Assembly: GCA_000499405.2 (NCBI GenBank)
Contig: HG738137.1
Coordinates: 17,816,581-17,880,580, forward strand
DNA length: 64,000 bases
Reading direction: 5' to 3'
From: Onchocerca volvulus
Taxonomy: Eukaryota > Nematoda > Chromadorea > Rhabditida > Onchocercidae
Both the position numbers and the translations under genes were made by a program. The notes under the pieces are model-generated. The model was not told the origin of the DNA, did no database searches, and saw only the letters and a program-made list of their open reading frames with translations. Shown here one piece after another: positions 44,001-51,300 of the stretch. Numbering within the stretch: the stretch's first letter is position 1; each line of letters opens with the position of its first letter.

Positions 44001-45456
44001 AAGAATAGCTCGTTTACTTAGTCAATCGTGATTCTTGTAATTGGTTTGAATATTGGAGATTACTTTTTCAGTCAATTCTTCGAATGTTTACCATAATTTT
44101 TCCATTGTTGAAAAAATAGATCTGATAAATTTGTAATTTGGCTTACAGTCTGATTGAATTGAAGATTGCTTCTGACTCGGTTGGATTAGCAGTAGGTTTT
44201 ATTAAGTTTATAAGATATTATACATAGTATCGCGCTTATACAATAATAAGGATTAAATGAACAACACATTATAAATAATAAAGCTACTAGTAATCGTTTG
44301 AATGCTTTTCACATTGTCGTATTTTTTTTTTACTGTCATTCTCTTTCTGCTCCACTGCTGTTATTGCTCCCGCTGAGCTGTCACTTTTCGAAGTTAAACT
44401 GCGATTGAATTTTACCGCTGATATTGATCATGTTAATACTGCCTTTTGAAAACACTGTCTCGAAGAACTAATACTGTGGACTGGTCAGACGCAGAACTGG
44501 TTAACCTGAAAAGCCCCTTTTTTATACGGATAATCCTTAGTACTATAGTGCGGAGGCTCACAACATATTAATCATACAAAAAATTATTTACCAGGAAAAA
44601 GGCTAAAAGATGGACAATTCTCACAAACTTCAGTCTTTGCGACATCATTCCCGATAATTACATCACAAAATTTCACGCTACGCATATAAATCTGTGCCGA
44701 CATATGCATTAGTCACTCACTTGCCTAAGAAATATTACAAATACCATATGAGAGAATAATATGGACGAAGGAAATAAAAAAGTAAACATAGACAGGAGGG
44801 AGGAGGATAAAAGAAGCAAGAAAGAGGCAAAATGGAAATAAGGAAAAGAAGGAGAAGAACAGAGAGAGAAAGAAGAAATATCAAAAAAAAAAAAAACTTT
44901 TTTATGCAGATAAAAACACGCGCCTATTCGAATGCAACGTTGTATCAAAATTTCAAAGAATCGGTGAAGAACTTTTGAAGATTTAAGATCTTGAACAACG
45001 AACACTTACATTTTTATTTATATAAATTTGAAAATTTAATTTCAGGAATGAGAGTTCACCGGAAGATCTGAAGGATTATCGGAGAATATGGTTTGAAATT
45101 AGAGCACCAACATCTAAGATTGTATTATTAAGCGTATGTTTGAATTTCAATCAACATTTTTCGTATTGCAATCTGTCTGAATTAATTGAAGGACTGTAGA
45201 AATCTTTGGAATTTTATTGCAATTTCAATTCAAATTAGTAATTGAAATTATTTAGGCAAGCTTTGTGAATTGGGAATGCTTTTTACTATGCCAAAAATTA
45301 GAGAATGATGCGGATAAATTTGGTGTTTGGGTTGATATTCCACCGGGTCGATATGAATTTGTGTTTATTGTGGATGGAAATTGGACAACAAGTGAAAATT
45401 ATGCAACTTGCTGGAATGAGCATGGAACGCACAATAATTGGAGAAATGTTGATTAG
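10238..45456 (+). CDS. giant TDP-43-NTD-like / repetitive coiled-coil / CBM48 protein, 65 exons
   Basis: I assembled 65 exons giving about 2,360 codons from ATG 10238 to TAG 45454-45456. Exon phases agree at every junction but one (exon 42/43). Order: a TDP-43 N-terminal-domain-like fold (residues about 23-90), a short linker, then coiled coil made of duplicated exons with the signature AEWSLGEHRQWLxDANNR, a second coiled-coil block, and a C-terminal AMPK-beta-like glycogen-binding module. No RNA-recognition motif, kinase or motor domain is present, so it is neither TDP-43 itself nor an AMPK subunit. No signal peptide or membrane segment is seen, so a cytoplasmic or nuclear structural scaffold is inferred. 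Plant PTST proteins also combine a coiled coil with a C-terminal CBM48, but lack the head domain. I do not recognise a named orthologue. Exon coordinates are given in the segment entries. Confidence 0.85.
13020..15100 (+). CDS. exons 4-10: linker and start of coiled coil
   Basis: Exons are 13020-13118, 13240-13274, 13629-13760, 13973-14049, 14522-14561, 14816-14871 and 14984-15100. Exons 4-5 continue the head (HGCRYFN, then a helical segment TERFEKTANFIQRIL). Exons 6-8 are polar, Gly/Asp/Arg/Ser-rich and look disordered. Exons 9-10 begin the coiled coil (EERARSEDVCEKLKRQKEK, then KLNEHKQSS, a worn copy of the rod signature). Exon 6 could also end at 13751 at a GTTAGT donor; 13760 with GTAAGG is preferred and both keep the frame. 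Exon 7's acceptor (GTATAG) was chosen because it alone keeps phase. Confidence 0.7.
15503..20004 (+). CDS. exons 11-20: coiled-coil rod, first repeat modules
   Basis: Exons are 15503-15623, 15872-16008, 16282-16398, 16746-16886, 17097-17201, 17468-17608, 18313-18418, 18535-18620, 19489-19623 and 19917-20004. Exons 12, 14, 16 and 19 are signature exons: KWSLGEHKQWLKDANDR (12), QWHLGEHQHWLQDANNR (14), NLGEHKVWLEDAKKR (16) and a decayed EEQWLQDLKNR (19). Exons 14 and 16 are exactly 141 nt with phase-2 introns on both sides. Between them lie connector exons starting I-x-x-L-E (15, 17, 20) and a short exon entered in phase 0 (18). The sequence is heptad-like, rich in Leu, Glu, Lys and Asn, and has almost no Pro. 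Confidence 0.85.
20114..25082 (+). CDS. exons 21-31: coiled-coil rod, central modules
   Basis: Exons are 20114-20208, 20297-20437, 20772-20852, 21172-21312, 21915-21999, 22243-22322, 22466-22606, 23943-24032, 24309-24449, 24746-24845 and 25003-25082. Signature exons are 22 (TEWSLGEHRQWLTDAKNK), 24 (AEWSFGEHRQWLKDANNR), 27 (AEWSLGEHRQWIHDSSNR) and 29 (AEWSLGEHRQWLQNANNR); each is exactly 141 nt. Exons 26 and 31 are both 80 nt and clearly related (LQEKLQAAEKALDEAPK versus LKSKLHETEEALAKAPK). This is the best preserved part of the array and shows two complete copies of a five-exon unit (22-26 and 27-31). Confidence 0.88.
25441..30447 (+). CDS. exons 32-42: coiled-coil rod, distal modules
   Basis: Exons are 25441-25560, 25683-25833, 26123-26202, 26522-26662, 26849-26965, 27449-27589, 27716-27863, 27996-28081, 28599-28739, 29409-29504 and 30315 to about 30447. 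Signature exons are 32 (LEWNFGEQRQRLQDANER, shortened to 120 nt), 35 (AEWSLGEHRQWLQDCNKR), 37 (AEWKLGEHRQWLEDAKNR) and 40 (AEWFLGEERQRLKDANHR); 35, 37 and 40 are 141 nt. Exon 34 is another 80-nt member of the LQNAEQALAEYSK type. The 3' end of exon 42 is not resolved: the frame runs through LEEEFKQ, but no GT donor of the needed phase follows. Confidence 0.8.
30638..34230 (+). CDS. exons 43-51: end of main rod array and degenerate modules
   Basis: Exons are 30638-30735, 30989-31129, 31389-31484, 31830-31914, 32016-32083, 32310-32447, 32948-33013, 33362-33439 and 34114-34230. Exon 44 is a 141-nt signature exon (AEWQLGEHREWLRNANNR). Exons 41 and 45 are near relatives (both I-x-VLEEELM), so 40-43 and 44-47 look like duplicated blocks. 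Exon 47 holds an unusual CCAC cluster (HICCACNEV). Exon 48 (138 nt) keeps the signature's length and phase but has lost the Trp/Gly/His core (ERLLEDRKE instead). Exon 43's start rests on phase 0; an acceptor at 30663 is the alternative. Confidence 0.75.
34231..37752 (+). other. 3.5-kb intron 51, the longest in the gene
   Basis: No exon with conserved sequence was found here. The intron is AT-rich, with a 46-bp duplicated segment around 34880-34970 (TTTTCTGGATGTATTAATATG twice) and poly-A/T runs. It splits the main rod array from the second block of rod exons, so it could contain an internal promoter or regulatory elements, but nothing visible shows this. Confidence 0.5.
37753..40614 (+). CDS. 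exons 52-58: second coiled-coil block
   Basis: Exons are 37753-37921, 38803-38900, 39149-39289, 39639-39764, 39957-40020, 40177-40260 and 40554-40614. Exon 54 is one further intact 141-nt signature exon (KEWNLGEHRQWLFDANIR), far from the main array, followed by I-x-x-L-E connectors (55, 56) and Gln/Glu-rich helices (57, 58). Exons 52-53 are long helices that lack the signature. Exon 53's reading NATELMVRLCEKEDQLQQ is typical coiled coil. All phases agree. Confidence 0.85.
38322..38487 (+). repeat. three-copy 55-56-bp tandem repeat in intron 52
   Basis: The unit begins AGCTTGGGAAAATCAAG and ends TTTAACCTAAC. It occurs at 38322, 38378 and 38433 with almost no divergence, so it is a recent minisatellite. 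It lies inside the intron between exons 52 and 53 and has no coding role. Confidence 0.85.
41361..42847 (+). CDS. exons 59-62: distal coiled coil before the C-terminal domain
   Basis: Exons are 41361-41461, 41932-42141, 42365-42513 and 42776-42847. Exon 60 is an uninterrupted helix (starts MKRMENELYESYEKMKSLE, includes CSWLRDENARLQNELGEER). Exon 61 carries the last worn signature (VEWRLGEVTQYWNDAKWK). Exon 62 contains MAHKEWLLDQAQQKIYE. Exon 60 opens with ATG right after a TTTCAG acceptor, so a shorter trans-spliced isoform starting at 41932 is conceivable. Confidence 0.83.
43026..45456 (+). CDS. exons 63-65: C-terminal AMPK-beta-like CBM48 module
   Basis: Exons are 43026-43136, 45046-45133 and 45256-45456. 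After MYRFRDTTKNALDGTFLIKK (exon 63) come IWFEIRAPTSKIVLLSASFV-NWE, then PPGRYEFVFIVDGNW and HGTHNNWRNVD to the stop. These match the AMPK-beta carbohydrate-binding module landmarks: V-x-L-x-G-S-F-x-NW, P-x-G-x-(Y/H)-x-(Y/F)-x-F-x-VDG-x-W and G-T-x-NN-x-x-x-V. The two stacking Trp residues and the distal Asn used for glucan contact in AMPK-beta are present. The usual Lys just before F-x-VDG is Val here, so sugar binding may be weakened. The stop follows directly after the last strand. Confidence 0.78.
43486..44110 (-). pseudogene. Helitron PIF1-like helicase, C-terminal fragment (broken)
   Basis: Read on the - strand in changing frames, this contains the ordered landmarks of the Helitron helicase C-terminus: NIQTNYKNHD, SKRAILAAKNKDELNNI, a KLRN-T region, FKGEDVIISRIPMIPEHMPF, a SLKLCGLDL-like stretch and a final SHGQLY/AGKPDNLY-like stretch. 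In-frame stops and frameshifts interrupt it several times, and no Rep/HUH domain is present. It is a dead fragment of a protein that drives rolling-circle transposition. Confidence 0.75.
44135..44760 (-). repeat. LTR-like repeat, copy 1 (inside Helitron remains)
   Basis: On the - strand a TATA box (GTATAAAAAGGGGCTTTTC) is followed some 300 bp later by AATAAA, an arrangement like an LTR's U3-R. The same order of blocks recurs at 54390-54940: the CCTCCGC box, the TATA box, a Thr/Ser-codon-like stretch, then AATAAA and GACTC. Shared blocks include TTAATCATACAAAA, GAATTCTCACAA-like and CACTCACTTGCCT. The ends are not defined and the central parts have diverged. Confidence 0.4.
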
Positions 45457-46738
45457 AAGAAAAAAGAAACACTTTTCATCATCTTGTCCATCCGATTTTG
45501 TAAATGCATTTTTTCTATTCCAGTTTTCAATGAGTTTTTTCCTGCTCAAACAAAGAAAGATTTTTATTTGTAGAGTTCCATCTTTTATGCGCTATGCCTT
45601 ACACTTTTCTTCTTCATCTTTCGTATTAATATTTGCCTCATAATTTTTTTTTCTAACTTTTTTCCTACTTTTTTTTTTCATCGTATTTGTAAAGAAATGC
45701 ATGACATTTCTTGCCAAAAGAAAAGAAATTGATTTATTATGGGTAATGAAAACAACTCAATTTTCAAGTAAACAATTTGCGGCAAAAATAACGATTTAAT
45801 TTATGATGAAGCCAAGATTTTGTACTGTTTTGCATGTAATTGAATGATAGTGAGAATTTATTCAGTGAAAAAGAGATGATGGAAAGGCAGGAAAAATTGC
45901 ATCGAATAATTAATCTATTTTAAAAAAGCAAAATTTATAAATGCTTTGCAAAAAAGACCGAATAAATCAGTAATTCATTATCATTAGATAAGTATTATTG
46001 ACATAATTATAGTACAAACATAATTAAAAAATGTTTTGAAAAAATTAACACTGTGATTGTTGCACCAAACTCAAGCAGTAATTTTTCAGAAGATCTAATC
46101 ATTCAGCAATATGAGGGTAATATAACTGGAAGTTATTACTTTTCTTGGATTCATCGTAATGAATTCAAAAAATAAATTTAAGCTGAATATGACGAGGTCA
46201 ACGATTAATTTGAACAAAATTCTTTGAAGAACACAGATCGGAGAATAAAGCATATAAATTCGATTTTGCTATTAAAAATTTCTCTTTATACTGATAAGAT
46301 GCCGCAGATTTTACATTCAAGAATACTTTTGAAAATTCTGCAACGATAATGAATTCTCTTTTCTTTTTCAGCAATATTTCAAGTAAGATTCAATAAGTAT
46401 GATGACGAAATAGAATGATTAATAGATCCCAGTAATCATTTATTGAATTGATAAAGTTTAGCTATGAATTTTTCTATTCTTTCTGTGCTAAATTGACATA
46501 ACTCAAATGTCGTATTAATTCGAAATTTACCGATTTAAATTATTTTAATTTTTTCATATTTTTTTTCAATTTCTTTTTGCAGAAATAAAAGCCAGCATTT
46601 TATATCAAAATTGTTGGCAGTATAGTGAAGAAGACTATTCATTCGTATAAAACACAGTCTTTATAATATTGCAATTTGCAATACACAAAAGAAAATGTAA
46701 TTTCAGCGATAAAAAAAGACCGAAAAAAAAAATATTAA
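45457..46738. other. convergent 3' UTR / intergenic region
   Basis: Positions 45457 onward are the 3' UTR of the + strand giant gene; an AATAAA at 45960-45965 is a candidate polyadenylation signal. From the other side, the - strand IgGFc-like gene ends at 46739. A TTTATT at 46438-46443, read on the - strand as AATAAA, is a candidate signal for it. The two genes converge. No other gene is visible here. Confidence 0.4.
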
Positions 46739-49700
46739 CTAATAATAAATTAGCCAGAACAAAATGGTTGACATCAACAGTCCAGCACTGAACAGTGCTC
46801 CCATTGATGCTTCTTTCTTCGACTCTGTTGTCGTCGATATTACAGCTAAATTAAGAAGTTGTAAAGATCAATATAACTTAAATGAGATTCAGAGTAAAAG
46901 TATTATAAATAAATCTTAATTCAACTTACACATTGTGGTAGTTTCCGTTGTGATTGGAGATGATACTATAATATGTGAAATTAAGTTTTGTGTAAAAAAT
47001 AAGAATTTCTTAGAATTTTCATGGCTTAATAATTATTAGTCATGAGTTACATATTATCATTTCATTTTAATGTACAAGTATTTAAGACAAATTTCAACTA
47101 ACCCATTGTAGTTTCCGTTGCAACTGTAGATAATGCTGCAACATAAAATTAAATTTTATGTAAAAAATAGTTTCACGCAAAATTTTAAATCAAAAATTAT
47201 GATTTTTCATTATGACCTTTCACGATCAGCAGTTAATCATGATCTTCATATCAATTATCAGCTGTTGACTATATCTTATTATTTCATTTGAAATATAAAC
47301 AACTAACCCGTTGTAATTTCCGTTGCAGCTGTAGATGACGCTGCAACATACAAAATTAGGTTTTGCAAAAAAAAAAAAAGTACAAATTTATCAAGATTTA
47401 GCAAGACTTATCAACTGTTAAGTTCGAATGATAACTTATAAATAGGTAATTTGGAATAACAATTTTTTCATATTTTTATCTTGAATATAGATTGTAATGC
47501 TGAATAGAAAAAAAGCATTGTAATTGCTTTTCTTATGGAGAGAATACAATTCAATAACAATTTTTCTGAATCCATCAGCTTTCGACTATGACTAATAATT
47601 AATGTTATATGTTCATCTGCAACCGCTCTTCCATAACCACAGTTATATATCATGCTTTCCTTAGAACTATGATAAGAATACTTGAAGTTGATAAGCATAT
47701 TCTTTTAAAAGAAATCAAAAATCTTATCGATAATTCTAAATATCCTTACTTGGTATCTCGGTCGTCGTTGTTGGTAGTACGGTTGTTTTGATTTCTGGTA
47801 AAGGCTTCGAAGTTTGATCTTAAAATCAATATATATTTTAGTATTAATGCAAACTTAGTAATGAATGAATTGTGAAATAATACCAAATGAACATTGATCT
47901 CAGTAAAAATTAAATGATATAAATTTTAGAAACGAAATATTGATTTTTGACTTGATTTAATCAGTGTTTAATTAATTTTATTAATTAGTGTTTAATTAAT
48001 TTATAATTTTATCCGGCTTATGCTTTGAATTAATTTTATTAATTCACTTACGGTTATAGGCGGTGACAAAACCGTATGTAGCATCTCCCTGCATGCCAGA
48101 AATAAAGATGGTATATGAACCGTTGGATGTTACTGCATAATATCCTGATAGTAAAGATGCGACAGTGTAGTAGAATACTCCATCATAAAAGGGTATTGGA
48201 ACCCAAATCCAAACCAACTGATTTGGAACTCTGCGACCGGTAAGCATAGAAACCGTTGTTTCACTGTTACCTATGATCTGAATTACAATTGCTCATTTCA
48301 AATTGATATTTTTTGTGAAAAGAGAAATTATTTCTTCGTTTTTTTTCTTTCTCTTAAAAGCAATGTATCAGTCTGTTAATTGAAGCAGAAAAAGATAACT
48401 TCACTCGAAGCAAGAAGTCAAACAAAGAAATAATTTCTGATCCAAAAGCAATAAATAATACACGATATTCTAATCATTCTTCTTGATTATATAGCTGTTT
48501 TGATTTCGATTAAATTCTCTGATTTCATCAAGTTCTAATTTTCATTTTCTAATATCGAATTATATTCTATTTGGTGTAACATTTTGTTACCATTATGGAT
48601 TACTTCTTCAAGCATTGAATTTTTAAAGCAAAGATTAAAGTCTTATCGTATTAATGAGTTTGTTTACCGGGAGGTTATTATGACTTGAAAATCAAATTTA
48701 CATTGGGAACTTACCGTAACAATATTTTGATTGCTAGGTACAAAAAAGGTAGATATACCGGTAACAAACTGTGACCATGCCGTAACCAAATCAAGAAATG
48801 AGCCATTAAATAAACTAATCCCATAGCCACCAAATCGTAGTACTTGTAGCATCGCAGAACTAAAAGCATACTGGAAGAAAACAGAAGTTCTGACCGTAGC
48901 ATCTGAGTTGAACTACTGTAGCACAATAGACCCAGTAGATTTTGGACTGAGTTACTGTAGGCTTATAAAAAATACTAACATGGAGATGGTTATTTTCTAC
49001 CGACCACTTTCAACATCAAATTTTTGATAAATCACGTACTATTGCTCTTACCTGGAATTGAAGCCTGCACTCTGACCATACCCTTCGAATTTCACTTCTT
49101 GATAAATATTTGATATATAGTAACTCAAAAAATTTCCTGTCTCATCAACTACTGTAAATGGCGAATCGGAAAGTGAATCATGCGTTACCAGGAAATCCTT
49201 CGTATCGTACAGCAACGAAACGTGATAATCGATTGCATTATCGAAAATAATCAAAAAACTGTTTCTTTTAGACTAATTCAAAAATAAGTTTTATTGATAA
49301 TAATAGCCTTAAGAAAAATAAGATTAACCAAAAGTATCAATATGTGATAAGAATTCGATGAAAATTACTTTTCTTGATGTTGTGTGAAAAAAGCTTCTGA
49401 TACCTGAGTCAAATAACCTTCTCAATCATTTTTTAAATTGCATGAAAAGAAATTCTGGTACCTGAACCACATGAACTTCTCAATTCTTTTGCACTTGCGT
49501 GAAAGAAACTTTCATTACCTGAATTAGGTAAAGGCGTAGGCATGTAGATACCAGAGTCCGTTTTAGCATCATATAATCCGGATGACAGTCCGTGTACAGC
49601 AACGATTACAGTAAATGAGGCATTTGCGGTTGCTATCAATGTCAAGTTCTTCGATGTTTGTATTGCCGTTAAATTGCCATTTTCCAGCTAGAAAATAGTT

Positions 49701-51138
49701 GTTTGCTTGACATTTTTCAGAATTTAATTATAAATTAGACATTTCGCTAAGACAAAATGTTGTTTTTTAAATATACAATTAAAATATATTTAATTGTTTA
49801 CTCATAAATTTCCATTAATAATAAAAGATGTCATTGATTAAATTAAAGCTTACTTTTGGAGAGAATAACTTGGTGAATAGCTTATCACCAATTCCCCCAG
49901 TTACATTTATTGTCATAATGTTTGACATTGGCAAGAAATATACTGTTGTAATACTACCAGGACAAGATGGCGCAGAAATTGAATATTTAGCTGTGACCAT
50001 CGATGATGGAAATACTGTAATTAATTTGGCAAACAACTGATTTTTTCAAGCAATTAATTAAGCGAAAATTGCTCTTAATATTATTTTTTAAAACTACTAT
50101 CTCTTTATTAGAATTAGTCAATTTCCGTTTGTAGATTTAAAAAAAAAAAAAAAGAGTTGAAGTTATTGAATGCAAAATTTGATTTATACTTCCTAATACA
50201 AATGTGAAGAATGTGGCGTACCGAGGAAACTGTCACCAGCATCAGAAAGGTACCAATGTGCAAGGACGCTGATACGTTGTAATGATGAAGTGATTTGTAT
50301 TCTGCTGTCCGAACATTCCACCAAATTGTTCCCAGGACTCGTTTTATTGCAAATAGTTATAAGAACTCTATCGAAAAAAACCTGCAAAACATTTTACATT
50401 AAATAGCCTAAACCACAGTGATATTGAGGGAAAAAATTACAAAAAAAAAAAAAAACCATCCTTTTTTCTCAAAGATTCATTTACATAATGAAAATTCAGA
50501 GCATGATTTGATGAGTGATATGTAGTATGTTGCTGCACTATCATTCCAAGCAATTACAAAAGCAGCATTCTATTTGACAGGTAAAAAGTCAACAAAAATG
50601 AAACGAATTGTCTGTATTTGAATGATTTCAGAATCAAAGGTAGATTTAGAATTAAAATGACAAATACTAAATAAAAAGTATCGGAAAAGATCTTACTGTA
50701 CGAAAATTCATCGGATCAACCATCACTTCAATCGAAAAATTTCCAGGAAATATTATTTTGACTAATGCTCGTCTAGTATTCGGATTCATTAAAGTGACGC
50801 TGATTTTTGGATCTTCCGTGGATCTATTGTTGCTTGGAAAAAGTACTGTGAATTCATGGCCAAAAGATTCAGCACTGGGAGATTGACCTGTCATATGAGC
50901 ATTCGTTTTGCCGCATATTACTATTGCTGCAAAATTGGCAATATTTCGTTAATAATTTTTTGTGATAAAAGCACAGGATAGATTAATAGACTTTTATTTA
51001 GAAATCCAAATGTTTGAATTTTAGTTATCAAAACAGCAGCAGTTGTTTTTTTGATTTATCAACAGTTTGTTTTATTGTGATGATAATTGATATTTATGTA
51101 ATTAACTCACCCAAAATGAGAATAATTTCATGTCGCAT
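46739..51138 (-). CDS. IgGFc-binding-type secreted/surface protein, 14 exons
   Basis: Exons in gene order: 51111-51138, 50697-50926, 50222-50381, 49854-50014, 49519-49687, (micro-exon 49404-49417, tentative), 49052-49272, 48715-48859, 48052-48277, 47750-47818, 47308-47340, 47103-47135, 46930-46965 and 46739-46845; about 543 codons. The start encodes a signal peptide (MRHEIILILAIVICGKTNA). The body has GHEFTVLFPSNNRS, MTINVTGGIGDKLF, VTAWSQFVTGISTFFVPS and VWIWVPIPFYDGVFYYTV, the style of the IgGFc-binding protein N-terminal family, expanded in nematodes. Then come a Thr/Pro-rich stalk and a hydrophobic end (ALFSAGLLMSTILFWLIYY), which suggests a membrane or GPI anchor. Family assignment is by motif recall. 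Without the micro-exon, exons 5 and 6 do not join in frame. Confidence 0.75.
46930..47345 (-). repeat. triplicated stalk mini-exons with their introns
   Basis: Exons 47308-47340, 47103-47135 and 46930-46965 are 33-36 nt, enter and leave in phase 1, and encode TSSTAATEITTG, ALSTVATETTMG and VSSPITTETTTMC. They are about 170-205 bp apart, and the flanking intron sequence is also shared (the GTTAGTT donor context and TTTTRTGTAAAAAA tracts). The segment was therefore tandemly duplicated as an exon-intron unit. Each copy adds one Thr/Ser-rich block of 11-12 residues, probably O-glycosylated. Confidence 0.8.
49385..49535 (-). repeat. three tandem copies of a 5' splice-site segment
   Basis: On the - strand, the end of exon 5 (TTCAG|GTAATGAAAG) is followed by two further degenerate copies of about 60 bp, each again containing a CAG|GTAYCAGAA-type donor (at about 49470 and 49403). 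The first two donors are in the same phase. A 14-nt segment GTTATTTGACTCAG just before the third donor would, as a micro-exon, restore the frame to the next exon. Confidence 0.55.
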
Positions 51139-51159
51139 GATTAAAATTCAAAAAGGATT

Positions 51160-51300
51160 TATATGAAGAAGGAACTGATAGAAACGACAGTGTCTGAATG
51201 ATAGCAAGAGATAAGAAGAAAGTTTCTTTATCTGTCAAGCTTTCCTTCTCATGAGTGAATAATTTCGGTCTTATCATTTTATCATCTTCGTTCTCGCTAA
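51160..51300 (-). promoter_or_regulatory. putative promoter with GATA-type motifs
   Basis: Upstream of the IgGFc-like start there are several WGATAR matches: AGATAAG near 51210, CTTATCA near 51270 and ACTGATAGA near 51176. In nematodes such clusters upstream of secreted-protein genes often mark intestinal expression driven by ELT-type GATA factors. The region is AT-rich, so some matches are expected by chance. No TATA box is certain. Confidence 0.3.

Larger units (their letters stand above)
43195..45033 (-). mobile_element. decayed Helitron with inverted termini, in intron 63
   Basis: On the - strand a Helitron-type 3' end is visible: an 18-nt hairpin (plus 43212-43229, one G:T pair), then 13 nt, then CTAG at 43195-43198 followed by T, as expected for insertion between A and T. 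A sequence starting TCTGTATAAATAAAAATG at 43248 (after an A) runs about 125 bp. It recurs in reverse orientation at about 44909-45033 with roughly 80 % identity by eye. Both resemble the 5' end of a Helitron. Between them lie helicase remains and an LTR-like repeat. The whole unit sits in the gene's last large intron, between exons 63 and 64. Confidence 0.6.

Noticed and set aside
44709..45005. 98-codon - strand ORF in intron 63
   Set aside because: It runs through a Helitron end and a purine-rich tract; the similar frame at 43297-43530 reflects the inverted repeat, not protein conservation.
45305..45643. 112-codon + strand ORF overlapping the end of the giant gene
   Set aside because: It is a shifted frame of exon 65 and the 3' UTR; the CBM48 motifs are in the other frame.
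49828..50040. 70-codon + strand ORF opposite the IgGFc-like gene
   Set aside because: It is the antisense of exon 4, which fits the - strand gene by splice phase and family motifs.
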